NCBI RefSeq assembly: GCF_000373565.1
Contig: NZ_KB891798.1
Location: forward strand, 496,206-560,205
Length of the DNA stretch: 64,000 bases
DNA from: Streptomyces sp. HmicA12
GTDB taxonomy: Bacteria > Actinomycetota > Actinomycetes > Streptomycetales > Streptomycetaceae
Reading direction: 5' to 3'
A program made the translations under genes and the position numbers. The notes under the pieces were generated by a model. It saw only the letters and a program-made list of their open reading frames with translations. It did not search any database and was not told the origin of the DNA. Shown here piece by piece: positions 6,774 to 14,996 of this stretch (within the stretch, counting starts at the first letter, position 1; every line of letters begins with the position of its first letter).

Positions 6774-8868
6774 CGGACTCCTTGGTCAGCAGAGTGAAAT
6801 CGGTGAGGACGGGGACGAGCGAGCCGGCGAGCCACAGCGTCTGCTGGTCGCGGCGGTGGGGCGAGTCGGCGGCGCCGCCGGCGCCGTGCGGCACCACCCA
6901 GCCGCTGCGCTGCCGGTCGGCCAGGTCCCAGACGTAGCGGGCGGCCGGGCCGCGCGCCGCACGGTCGGTGAGTCCGGGAACGGCGGAGGTGCACAGCACG
7001 CAGTCGTGGTCGCCGGCCAGGCCGGGTTCCGCGGCGTCGGGGGAGTCCGGGTCGGGCAGCGCCCGCCAAGGGGCGAGGCGGTGGGTGTCGCCCCAGGTGG
7101 CCGATGCTCCGGAGACGGCGGTCTCCTCGAGTGCCGCACGGACCAGCGCGGCCCGGTCGATGCCGTACAAGTCGCCGGCGCGCAGCAGGTGTTCGAGGGC
7201 GTAACCGATCCGGACCGCAAGAGAGAGCCACGGCTGGAACACCTCGGGGTAGGCAGGAGGTACGGCCGCCGCGGCGAAGGCCGGGTGCGCGGCCAGGCGC
7301 CGAACGACCGCGCCGCGCACAGCGGAGTAGGCGGCGGCTTCCGCGCTGTCCGCGTCCATGCGGCGGTTCCAGGCGAGGAGGCGGTCGCGCAGGGCGGCGG
7401 CCGAGGGGACCAGATCGGTCAGGGAGGCCGCCAGGTCCAGGAGGGGCCCGGCGGAGCCCAGGTGGGTGTCCATGTGGATCGACGGCATGTCCGCCGCCGA
7501 CCAGAGGTCCTTCTCGGCGAGCAGCTCGGCGATGCGGTCGGCGCGGTGCGGCGGGGCGAACTCGACACCCAGTGGAGCGGCCGGTCCGCGTTGGTTGGCC
7601 ATCACGGCGACGCCGTCGGTCAGCCCGGCGCGGGCCGGTGTGTGCCAGCCCCGCCACGCGTACTCCTGCTCCCAGGCCGGCACCGGACGCTGCCCGTTGG
7701 CCGCCGCCCGCACCGGCACCCGGCCCGCCACCCGGTGCAGCAGCCCGCCCTCGGTGTCAGCGGCCTGCACGACGTTGACCGGCTCGGCCCATGCGTCCAG
7801 AGCCCGGTCCACGTCGCGCACCCGGCGGGCCCGCAGGAGCGGCAGCAGGGCGCCGAATCCGAGGTCGCCGGTGACGCGCGGCGGGTGGCGCAGGCTGAGC
7901 GCGGCCGGGGTGCCGTCCTGCGGGCCCTCGGGCCCGCCGGCCACGACGGGGCCCCGGTCGGTCTCGATGACCTCGACCTCGACGGTGCCCGCACCCAAGA
8001 CGTCGATCAGTTCGGTGTGCCGGGTGGCCCGGTGCCAGGCGCCGTCCGGGCCGAGCGCCTCGACGCCGGTGCCGGTGCGGCGCAACCGTTCCTCGTACAG
8101 GTCCTGGTAGTCGGCCATGGCGTTGGTGATGGCCCAGGCGACGGTGCCGGTGTGGCCGAAGTGGGCGATGCCGGGCACTCCGGGCACGGCGAGGCCCACG
8201 ACGTCGAACTCCGGGCAGGACAGATGGATCTGCTGGTAGACGCCGGGATCCTCGATCCAGCGATGCGGATCGCCGGCGATCACCGCGTGGCCGGTGGTGG
8301 TCCGCTCGCCGCTGACCAGCCAGCCATTGCTGCCCGTGGTGCCCGGTCCGTCGGCGGCGAACAGGCCGACGGCGTCGGGGCCGAGGTGGGAAGCGATGTG
8401 GCCGCGCCAGAGCTTGGCCGGGAAGCCGGCGAAGAGGATATGGGTGGCGAGCCAGACGCCGAGCGGTGTCCAAGGCTCCCAGCGGCCGGGAGCGAGGGCG
8501 GCACGGGTGAACTCGACGGCCTGTGCGCCCTGTTCGGCCAGTCCCTCGTTCACGCCGTCGACGTAGGCGCGCACCCACGCGGCGCTCTGCGGATCGGTCT
8601 CCTCCAGGGCGGCGAAACAGCGGCGAGCGGTGTCCGCCAGGCGGGCGCGACGGGCGAGCCGGTCCCAGGACAGGGCCTCGGAGCCGAGGAAGGACGCGGA
8701 GGTGCCCTGGGCCCGGTGCCGCTCGACCTCCAGCTGCCAGGCGCGGTCGCGGGCGGTCACCCGACCCTGGGCGCGAGCGAGTTCGCCCACGTCGTCGGCG
8801 CGTAGATGGGGGATCCCCCAGGCGTCGCGGTATATCTCGGCGCTCACTCCCGCGTCCCTACTTTCCAT
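6766..8868 (-). CDS. penicillin acylase family protein, siderophore-associated (DesG-like)
   Basis: 700 residues from ATG 8868, or 693 from GTG 8847 (VSAEIYRDAWGIPHLRA), which is also plausible. It is an Ntn-hydrolase of the penicillin acylase family: N-terminal alpha-chain part, then GTTGS180-NGW, where S180 is the expected autocleavage nucleophile of the beta chain. No signal peptide is seen, so it is probably cytoplasmic, unlike secreted penicillin acylases. The iron box 8868-8886 abuts the ATG start. Context (GNAT downstream, siderophore-interacting protein divergent) matches desG, reported in connection with aryl-acylated desferrioxamines. Confidence 0.8.
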   Translation of the reverse strand: MESRDAGVSAEIYRDAWGIPHLRADDVGELARAQGRVTARDRAWQLEVERHRAQGTSASFLGSEALSWDRLARRARLADTARRCFAALEETDPQSAAWVRAYVDGVNEGLAEQGAQAVEFTRAALAPGRWEPWTPLGVWLATHILFAGFPAKLWRGHIASHLGPDAVGLFAADGPGTTGSNGWLVSGERTTTGHAVIAGDPHRWIEDPGVYQQIHLSCPEFDVVGLAVPGVPGIAHFGHTGTVAWAITNAMADYQDLYEERLRRTGTGVEALGPDGAWHRATRHTELIDVLGAGTVEVEVIETDRGPVVAGGPEGPQDGTPAALSLRHPPRVTGDLGFGALLPLLRARRVRDVDRALDAWAEPVNVVQAADTEGGLLHRVAGRVPVRAAANGQRPVPAWEQEYAWRGWHTPARAGLTDGVAVMANQRGPAAPLGVEFAPPHRADRIAELLAEKDLWSAADMPSIHMDTHLGSAGPLLDLAASLTDLVPSAAALRDRLLAWNRRMDADSAEAAAYSAVRGAVVRRLAAHPAFAAAAVPPAYPEVFQPWLSLAVRIGYALEHLLRAGDLYGIDRAALVRAALEETAVSGASATWGDTHRLAPWRALPDPDSPDAAEPGLAGDHDCVLCTSAVPGLTDRAARGPAARYVWDLADRQRSGWVVPHGAGGAADSPHRRDQQTLWLAGSLVPVLTDFTLLTKESDV

Positions 8869-8886
8869 TAGGTTAGGCTCACCTAA
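8868..8886. promoter_or_regulatory. iron box (DmdR/IdeR operator)
   Basis: TTAGGTTAGGCTCACCTAA is an almost perfect copy of the 19-bp actinobacterial iron-regulator box (a single deviation from TTAGGTTAGGCTAACCTAA). It sits in the divergent region between the penicillin-acylase-like gene and the siderophore-interacting-protein gene, so both should be derepressed under iron limitation. Confidence 0.92.
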
Positions 8887-8928
8887 GTATCTGTCGTGGC
8901 GAGATCGTACGTGAAAGGTGAAGGGCTG

Positions 8929-9652
8929 ATGGTGCAGGGGCGGGGTTGGGAGGGTGCGGTTCTCAAATTGATGCGCGCCAAGGACTTCGCATTCACGGTG
9001 GCGGAGGTCGAGGACCGTCACCCCGCACTTCCGGCGGCTCCGGCTGACCGACGGCGGCATGCTCGCCGAGACCGGAGTGCATCCCGCGATGTGGGTGCGG
9101 CTCTGGTTCCCGAATGCGGGCCGGCCCCACCAGCGGGCCTACACCCTGGTCGACCCGGACCCGACGACCGGCACCTTCGGCATGGAGTTCGCCCTGCGCG
9201 AGGGGCGCGCGAGTGACTGGGCGCGCAGCGCGCGGCCCGGCGACACCGTCGAGGCGACGGTCCAGGGGGCAGGATTCAAGGGGCCCGAGCCCGCACCCAC
9301 CCGGCTCTTCGCCGTCGCCGACCCGGCCTCGCTGCCGGCGCTCAACTCCCTGCTGGACGCGCTGGACACCACGCCTGCGACCATCTGGTTCGAGGGCGAC
9401 CTCGAAGGCCTGCCCTTGCGCAGAGACCCTGAACGTCACGAGGTCCACGCCGTCCCGCGGCGCGATGCCGGCCGATATCTGGCCGAGCAGGTGAGGGCCG
9501 CCTTGCCCGAGCTGTTGCGCGACACCCCCGACCCGTACCTGTGGATCGCCTGCGACACCGCGACGACCCGCGCGCCGGCCTCGATGGCGCGCAAGGAACT
9601 GGGTCTTCCCAGGCCGCGGGTGCACGCGCTGGGCTACTGGCGCGCGACCTGA
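8929..9652 (+). pseudogene. siderophore-interacting protein (ferric-siderophore reductase, DesF-like), frameshifted
   Basis: The reading frame starts at ATG 8929 behind GAAGGG (MVQGRGWEGAVLKLMRAKDFAFTVAEVED). It leaves frame at 9015/9016, where one C appears extra in GAGGACCGTCACC. In the next frame the protein continues VTPHFRRLRLTDGG and on to the stop at 9652. Removing one C restores about 240 residues, the normal SIP length, with the flavin-binding RAYTLVDPD motif and the C-terminal NAD(P)H-like domain. These enzymes reduce Fe(III)-siderophores to release iron. The lesion may be a true mutation or a sequencing error; surrounding conservation is good, so it is recent in either case. Confidence 0.8.
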
Positions 9653-9774
9653 GCGTGTGCCTCGGTCTTGAGGCTCCGTTGCCCGTGGTCATCGGCTGAG
9701 GGGTGATCAGTTCCCTTGGTGGGGAGGCGACACGGCAGTCGTGTCGGTCGGCGACGGCGTCCGTCTCCTAGGTT

Positions 9775-9788
9775 TTGAACATGTTCAA
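9775..9788. promoter_or_regulatory. perfect 14-bp palindrome, probable repressor operator
   Basis: TTGAACATGTTCAA is perfectly self-complementary and ends 20 nt before the ATG at 9809. The core TGAACATGTTCA resembles TetR/MarR-type operators. No such regulator gene is adjacent. Confidence 0.6.
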
Positions 9789-9808
9789 CAAAGGCGTACG
9801 CTCCTGCC

Positions 9809-10345
9809 ATGAACGACAGAGCCGCCCTGCTCAAGGGCATCCGTGTGTGGTTGGTTCTCTTCGTCGTGTGTCTGGTCCTCAGCGGGGCGACCGCCTTCCC
9901 GCTCGTCCATGAACTGCGCTGGACGGAGAGCCTGTTGAACTGGCTGTCCGTGGGCGATCACTTCCCCGCGCTGACGGAGTGGACAGCACGCGTCCGCGCC
10001 GGACTCGACGAGGCCGACGCGGACTACCCGTTCCTGCTCTACGGCACCGACTGGCTGGCCTTCGCCCACCTGGTCATCGCGGTGGCGTTCTACGGGCCGT
10101 ACCGCGACCCGGTGCGCAACATCTGGGTGATCGAGTTCGGCATGATCGCCTGCGCCGGGATCATCCCGCTGGCCCTGATCTGCGGGCCGATCAGGGGGAT
10201 TCCCGTCTGGTGGTCGGTGCTCGACATGTCCTTCGGCGTGCTGGGGGTGATTCCCCTGTACGTGGTGCGGCGGAGGATCCGACGGCTCGAAGCGTTGACC
10301 TCGACCTCGACCTCGACCTCGGACGGGGCCGCTGTGCCGGCCTGA
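9809..10345 (+). CDS. four-helix membrane protein, unknown function
   Basis: 178 residues with about four hydrophobic segments (near 12-30, 86-100, 111-131 and 137-155). An extracytoplasmic-looking loop of about 50 residues follows the first segment (RWTESLLNWLSVGDHFPALTEW). The C-terminus is arginine-rich, then a Thr-Ser repeat encoded by a tandem 6-bp repeat. The start at 9809 is a clean ATG. The palindrome at 9775-9788 suggests repressor control. The family is not recognised by name. Confidence 0.7.
   Translation: MNDRAALLKGIRVWLVLFVVCLVLSGATAFPLVHELRWTESLLNWLSVGDHFPALTEWTARVRAGLDEADADYPFLLYGTDWLAFAHLVIAVAFYGPYRDPVRNIWVIEFGMIACAGIIPLALICGPIRGIPVWWSVLDMSFGVLGVIPLYVVRRRIRRLEALTSTSTSTSDGAAVPA
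10298..10321 (+). repeat. ACCTCG tandem repeat, four copies
   Basis: Four uninterrupted copies of the hexamer ACCTCG, inside the 3' end of the membrane-protein gene, encode alternating Thr-Ser. The number of copies could vary without breaking the frame. Confidence 0.85.
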
Positions 10346-10427
10346 GGGGCCTACGGTGCGGAACAAGTCGGCGTTCTCGCACCAGCCGCCGATGTTGCCC
10401 CGTCGTGGCGCGCCGCCCACGGGCGGT

Positions 10428-10868
10428 TCAGCCCGCGGGCTGCCCGTAGACGCGCTCCACGTGAAGGGTGACGAGGACCCGCTTGTCGCGGACCATGGCG
10501 TGACGGAAGTCGTCCCAGTCGTCGTGCTCGCCGTTGCGGTCGCGGTAGAGGGTGACCAGGCCCTCGACGGTCTCGTCGTACGGATCAGCGGCGACAGGGG
10601 TCAGCTCGGCGCTGCCCTCGGCGACGGTCCAGGCCCAGCGGTCCGGGCTGGTCACGTGGTAGCTGGCCCGGGGATCGCGGCGGAGGTTCTTCGTCTTGGC
10701 GCGGTCTTCGGTGACGGAGACGCGGATGGTCCTGGCGGCCGGATCGTAGACGTGCCACACGTTGGACAACTGCGGGCGGCCGTCGCGTTTCAGAGTGACC
10801 AGGACGCCTTCCTTGATGTCGGCAGCGAGCTTGAGCAGTACGTCGTCGTGCGCCTGAAGGTCAGCCAT
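10428..10868 (-). CDS. PPOX-class F420/flavin-dependent protein
   Basis: 146 residues of the split-barrel flavin-binding fold. GVLVTLKRDGRPQLSNVWHVYDPAARTIRVSVTEDRAKTKNLRRDPRASYHV is the usual beta-barrel signature of F420-dependent (PPOX-class) oxidoreductases in actinobacteria. The start ATG at 10868 is immediately followed by the family N-terminus. It lies downstream of the MFS gene on the same strand, but a strong hairpin (10915-10950) separates them, so it is probably expressed independently. Confidence 0.85.
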   Translation of the reverse strand: MADLQAHDDVLLKLAADIKEGVLVTLKRDGRPQLSNVWHVYDPAARTIRVSVTEDRAKTKNLRRDPRASYHVTSPDRWAWTVAEGSAELTPVAADPYDETVEGLVTLYRDRNGEHDDWDDFRHAMVRDKRVLVTLHVERVYGQPAG

Positions 10869-10914
10869 GTCCAGCCCAACGCCTCGACGGCATCGAGGAT
10901 TCCCCGCGTCCCGG

Positions 10915-10950
10915 AGCGGGACGCGCCGAAGACGCTCGGCGCGTCCCGCT
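10915..10950 (-). terminator. terminator of the MFS gene
   Basis: Perfect 15-bp stem (10915-10929 with 10936-10950, arm core GGGACGCGCC) and a 6-nt loop, starting immediately after the MFS stop codon at 10952. Confidence 0.8.
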
Positions 10951-10951
10951 G

Positions 10952-12421
10952 TCACGCGACTTCGTCGGCGGCAGGTTCCTCGACGGTGTGGGAGTCGGTG
11001 AGGCTCAGCGCACCGCCGGCCGCGATCAGTCCGACGACGACGGCGAGAAGGGCGTAAGTGATCCGTTCGCCGTGGAAGAACGACGCGACGAGGTCGCTGC
11101 TCCAGGTACCGGCGGGGAGCTGAGTGGTGACCAGCGCGGCGATCAAGGTGCCGACCACGGCGGTACCGACGCTGGAACCGACCTCCTGGGCCGTGTCGTT
11201 GAGGGCGGCACCGATCGAGGTGCGGTTGCTCGGCATCGCGTCCACGAGCGCGACCGCGCAGATCGTCATGACGGTGCGCAGCCCCACGGTCATGAGCACC
11301 ATGCAGACCGCGATGACGGCATACCCGTGCTCGACGCCCCAGGAGAGACCCGCCAGGGACCCGGCCAGGCAGGCCGCACCGACCAGGCAGGCGATGCGGT
11401 GCCCGAACCGGCGCGCCAGCCACTCGGACAGGGGAGTCGCGGCGAGCATCGTCACGATGATCGGCAGATTGGCCAGGCCGGCCCGCACCGGGCTCCACCC
11501 GTAGGCGTACTGGAAGTGGAGGATCAGCCCGAACATCACGCTGGCCATCGCGATCGACGTCCCGATCTGCGCGAGGGCGGCGCCGCGGACGGTGCCGTTG
11601 GAGAAGAGACCCAGATCCAGCATGGGGGCCGCGCTGCGGCGCTCGTGCCGGACGAACGCGATGGCGGCCGCGATCGCGCCCACGACCGACGTGAGGGTGA
11701 TCGCGGAGAGCCAGCCGTGCTCGACGCCGCTGGTCAGCGAGTAGCAGGCGAGCCCGATGGCGGCGACGCTCAGGACGGCGCCCGGGAGGTCGAGCGCGTC
11801 CTTGGTCAGGTCCTCCGGCCGGTCGGCCGGAACGCCGAGTCGGACGCCTATGCAAGCGATCAGGGCGATCGGGGCGTTGACGACCAGCAGCCACTCCCAG
11901 CGCACATGGGCCAGCGCGGTGCCGCCGAGCAGTGGCCCGAGGACGAAGCCGGACATGCCGACGACGATCATCACCGTCATCGCGCGCATCCGCAGGGCCT
12001 TGTCGTCGAACAGGCGGAAGACCAGTGAGTTCGTGATCGGCGCCATCGCCGCGGCGGCTACGCCTAGCGCGGCCCGCAGCCCGATGAGCTGGCCTGTCGT
12101 GGTGACGAAGACGACGCAGAGACTCAGCGCGCCGAACACGGCGAGTCCTATCAGCAGCACACGGCGGCGGCCCAGCCGGTCGGCCATCGACCCCGCGGTG
12201 AGCAGCAGGCCGCCGAAGGTCAGCGAGTACGCACCGGTGACCCACTGCAGCGCGGTCGTCCCGCCTCCGAGGTCACGGCCGATCGTGGGCAGCGCGATCG
12301 ACAGCAGCGTGTTGTCGACCATCTCGACGAAGAAGGCCAGACAGAGGGCGGCCAGAGGGATCCACGCCGCACGTAGGGACGGGTACGTGCGGGACGGAGT
12401 TTCAAGCGTGGCGGTGGGCAT
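10952..12421 (-). CDS. MFS drug exporter, DHA2 (14-TM) family
   Basis: 489 residues. The first helix holds the DHA2 signature around FFVEMVDNTLLSIALPTIGRDLG, followed by the A motif GSMADRLGRRRVLLIG and the motif C-like GFVLGPLLGG. The length and the many hydrophobic segments fit the 14-helix proton-antiporter type. ATG 12421 was chosen because homology begins just after it; longer in-frame extensions run into the divergent TetR promoter. It is probably repressed by the adjacent TetR (12522), with the operator repeats in between. Substrate is unknown. Confidence 0.88.
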   Translation of the reverse strand: MPTATLETPSRTYPSLRAAWIPLAALCLAFFVEMVDNTLLSIALPTIGRDLGGGTTALQWVTGAYSLTFGGLLLTAGSMADRLGRRRVLLIGLAVFGALSLCVVFVTTTGQLIGLRAALGVAAAAMAPITNSLVFRLFDDKALRMRAMTVMIVVGMSGFVLGPLLGGTALAHVRWEWLLVVNAPIALIACIGVRLGVPADRPEDLTKDALDLPGAVLSVAAIGLACYSLTSGVEHGWLSAITLTSVVGAIAAAIAFVRHERRSAAPMLDLGLFSNGTVRGAALAQIGTSIAMASVMFGLILHFQYAYGWSPVRAGLANLPIIVTMLAATPLSEWLARRFGHRIACLVGAACLAGSLAGLSWGVEHGYAVIAVCMVLMTVGLRTVMTICAVALVDAMPSNRTSIGAALNDTAQEVGSSVGTAVVGTLIAALVTTQLPAGTWSSDLVASFFHGERITYALLAVVVGLIAAGGALSLTDSHTVEEPAADEVA

Positions 12422-12436
12422 GGCAGTCCTTCCGAT

Positions 12437-12492
12437 CGAACGCCGTTCGGGTATCGAACAACGTACGATGCGATACGATAGAACAACGTTCG
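12437..12492. promoter_or_regulatory. operator region between MFS exporter and TetR
   Basis: Contains a perfect dyad CGAACG-C-CGTTCG (12437-12449) and two direct copies of GAACAACGTWCG (12456-12467 and 12481-12492, 25 nt apart), all in an AT-richer 100-bp divergent promoter. These are likely TetR binding sites controlling both genes. Confidence 0.6.
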
Positions 12493-12521
12493 GTTCGATG
12501 TAAAACTGATGGGATGAAGCC

Positions 12522-13223
12522 ATGGCAGGCCCGCAGAACCGCCCCGCGAGGGGACGCCGACGCGCTTCGCACTCGATGGAGTCCGTACTCGCCGAGGCGG
12601 TGGCCCTGCTGGACGAGGCCGGGGCGCCGGCGCTGACGTTCCGGGCGCTCGCGCAGCGTCTCGGCGGCGGCGTCGCCAGCATCTACTGGTACGTCGCCAG
12701 CAAGGAGGAACTGCTCGACCGCGCCACCGACCACGTGATGGGCGCGGTCTTGGCCGACGTCGACAAGCTCCCGCGCAACGACGACCCGATCGACGATCTG
12801 CGGGCGATCGCCCTGACGCTGTTCGACGCGATCGTGGAACGGCCCTGGCTGGGCGCCTACTTCATGCGCAACACCGACGTCCAGGGCAACGCCTTGCATC
12901 TGTACGAGAGGCTCGGCCAGCAGACCCTTCGCCTGAATCTCAGCGCGCGCCAGCGATTTCACGCGGTGTCCGCGATCGTGGGGGTCGTCGTCGGCTCCGC
13001 CGTCGACCTGGGACAGGAGCCGCCCCAGGAGATCCTCGACGGCGCCGTGGGCCGTGAGGAGTTCCTCGGCCGTTTCGCCAAGGCCTGGCGGGAGCTCGAC
13101 CCCGAGGACTTCCCGTTCGTACGCGAGATCGTCGACGAGTTCGACGGCCACGACGACGTCGACCAGTTCCGCTCCGCACTGGACCTGACTCTGGCGGGTC
13201 TCCGTCTGCAAGCGGGAGCTTGA
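12522..13223 (+). CDS. TetR-family repressor (TetR_C-type)
   Basis: 233 residues. N-terminal helix-turn-helix: LTFRALAQRLGGGVASIYWYVASKEELLDRATD, where YWYVASKEELL is the mark of the classical TetR subgroup that controls efflux pumps. The C-terminal part is the helical ligand domain. It diverges from the MFS exporter. By family precedent it represses the pump until a pump substrate binds. Confidence 0.9.
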   Translation: MAGPQNRPARGRRRASHSMESVLAEAVALLDEAGAPALTFRALAQRLGGGVASIYWYVASKEELLDRATDHVMGAVLADVDKLPRNDDPIDDLRAIALTLFDAIVERPWLGAYFMRNTDVQGNALHLYERLGQQTLRLNLSARQRFHAVSAIVGVVVGSAVDLGQEPPQEILDGAVGREEFLGRFAKAWRELDPEDFPFVREIVDEFDGHDDVDQFRSALDLTLAGLRLQAGA

Positions 13224-13267
13224 GCCGACTTCCTGTAGCGGCTTGTACGCGGCGCTACTATGGGGGC

Positions 13268-13522
13268 ATGGCGAAGAGGCAGATCAATGTCCGGGTCGAC
13301 GAAGCGGTCTACGTGGGGATCGAGGAACGCGCGGCCGCCGCCGGCATGGAAGTCAACGAGTACGCCCGTCAGCTGCTTGCCGACGAGGCCAACGACCTGC
13401 GTCACCGTTTCCTCGTCGCCGCCGACCACTTCGCGGGTGAATGGGCCGGCCACTTCGACGACCGCTTCGGCAACGATGGTCACGGCGCCGTCCCTGCCCG
13501 CAAGGACGACCGCGCCGCGTGA
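13268..13522 (+). CDS. antitoxin-like ribbon-helix-helix protein
   Basis: 84 residues: AKRQINVRVDEAVYVGIEERAAAAGMEVNEYARQLL is a ribbon-helix-helix DNA-binding N-terminus (strand then two helices), followed by an acidic tail that could embrace a toxin. It overlaps the next gene by 4 nt (GTGA), so the two are coupled. The start at 13268 follows GGGGGC; an upstream in-frame start at 13220 lacks RHH-like sequence. Judged the antitoxin of a two-gene module. Confidence 0.7.
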   Translation: MAKRQINVRVDEAVYVGIEERAAAAGMEVNEYARQLLADEANDLRHRFLVAADHFAGEWAGHFDDRFGNDGHGAVPARKDDRAA

Positions 13523-13893
13523 TCATCCACATCGACCGGGCGTGGCTCCTCGACCTGGCGCACCGCACCCTGCCGAACGACCCGGAAGTGACCGACTTCG
13601 GCAGCCTCCAGGCCGCCGTCGCCCGGCACACCGACAAGGTGATGGACGTCTACGTCTACCCCGAACCGCACCACCGCGCGGCAGCCCTCATGCACCAACT
13701 GGTGCGGGTGCCCGCCCTGGAGGCGCGCAACAAGCTGTTCGCCGCGGTCGTCGCCGCTGCCTATCTGAGCGCGTCGGGCCTGTTCGTCACCGTCGGCGCC
13801 AAGACGGCCGCCGACCTCGCCGAACGCATCGACCGCGACGCCCTCGACGTGCGCGGCGCCGCCGCGGAGATCCGCGGCTGGATGCGGACCTGA
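13519..13893 (+). CDS. Fic/Doc-like toxin component
   Basis: 124 residues from a GTG at 13519 that overlaps the antitoxin stop. Resembles the short streptomycete proteins annotated as Fic-family toxin components: VYPEPHHRAAALMHQLVRVPALEARNKLFAAVVAAAYLSASGL. The NK pair lies where Doc has its ANKR core, but the full HxFxx(A/G)NKR motif is absent, with His and Asn spaced too far apart. Activity may therefore be altered or lost. It is convergent with the broken serine-hydrolase gene (5 nt gap). Confidence 0.6.
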   Translation: MIIHIDRAWLLDLAHRTLPNDPEVTDFGSLQAAVARHTDKVMDVYVYPEPHHRAAALMHQLVRVPALEARNKLFAAVVAAAYLSASGLFVTVGAKTAADLAERIDRDALDVRGAAAEIRGWMRT

Positions 13894-13897
13894 GGAC

Positions 13898-14996
13898 TCA
13901 AGTCCGAGGGCCGATCTCGGTCGCGGTCAGGTCCGCGAGTCGTCGTGCGGTGTCGAAGTGCGGGGTGAGGCGGTTCTTGGACATGGCGAAGGAGGTGCCG
14001 GTGGGGATGTCGGCGTAGACGTGGCTGCCGCCACCACCGACCCAGCCGAATGTCGTGGGCGTCTCGTGCGGCCGAGTACCGATGCGGCCGAGCGGATATC
14101 CCACGGCCAGCCGTGTGGTTACCGAGTACTTGGTCGGTGCCTTCGAAGGCAACCGCCGTCAACTCCTCGAGCTGGTGGGAGTCGACGAACCGACCGTCGC
14201 GTACCGCGGCTTTCATGGCAGCGATCGCCCGCGCGGAGAAGGTGCCGACCGACGGGATGTCCGCTTGCAGGACCTCGTGGTTGTTGCCCATGGCCGCGAT
14301 CGGCTGCATCTCCCAGGGCGCGAGAACGGCATCGCCGTCAGGTGGGGCCACCGGGCGCGGTGACGCGTCTTCGAGTCGTGCCGGGCCGCTGCGGGGCACA
14401 CCGAAGTACAGGTCACCGTCGATGTCCATGGGCACGGCGACCCACTCGTGCAGGAGCTGCCACATCGATGTGCCCGTGGTCCGGCGCGCGATCTCGCCGA
14501 CGAGGAAGCCGAAGGTGAACGAGTGGTGCCCCGTCGCGGTCCCTGGGCGCCATCGAGGTTCGGCGTCGGCCATCGCGGTGCAGACCCGCGACCGGTCGGT
14601 CAGGTCGGCCGGACCGATGCCACGAGGCATCGCCGGGACGCCGGCCGAATGCGTCAGCACGTGCCGAGGTGTCGCCGTCTCCTTGCCGCGGGTGCCGAAC
14701 TCCGGCCACGGGTCAGCCACTTGCGTGTCGTATCCGACAGCGCCCGTCCTGACGAGCAGGTGAGCGATCAACGACGTCATGACCTTGCCCGCGGAAAAGC
14801 TGAAGAACGGGATCTGCGGAGTCACCCTGCGCCCGCTCCGACTGTCGGCGACACCGGCGACGGCGTCGACCACCAGCGCGCCGTCATGGAAAACGGCGAC
14901 CTGCAAGCCGGTCTCTGCTTCGCTGTCGACGAGTTCGTCGAGGACGCTCCGCACCTTCTGCTGCAATGAAGGCATCAATGTCACCGGCTCGGCCAC
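13898..14996 (-). pseudogene. beta-lactamase-family serine hydrolase/esterase, frameshifted
   Basis: N-terminal about 290 codons (start GTG 14996 or ATG 14975) encode a class C beta-lactamase/EstB-type hydrolase with the SxxK motif in FFSFSAGKVMTSL and a normal middle region (HHSFTFGFLVGEIARR). Between about 14110 and 14140 the frame changes. The conserved C-terminus (GYPLGRIGTRPHETPTTFGWVGGGGSHVYADIPTG and following) is read in another frame to the stop at 13898. One indel would restore a protein of about 360 residues. It overlaps the upstream PPOX gene (14981) by 16 nt from the GTG start. Confidence 0.75.

Noticed and set aside
6565-8805. 746-codon plus-strand frame across the penicillin-acylase gene
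   Set aside because: Antisense shadow; the minus frame has full penicillin acylase motifs.
12437-12492. Short repeats near the TetR gene considered as a CRISPR or attachment site
   Set aside because: Only two 12-nt copies and one dyad in a promoter; operator is the simpler reading.
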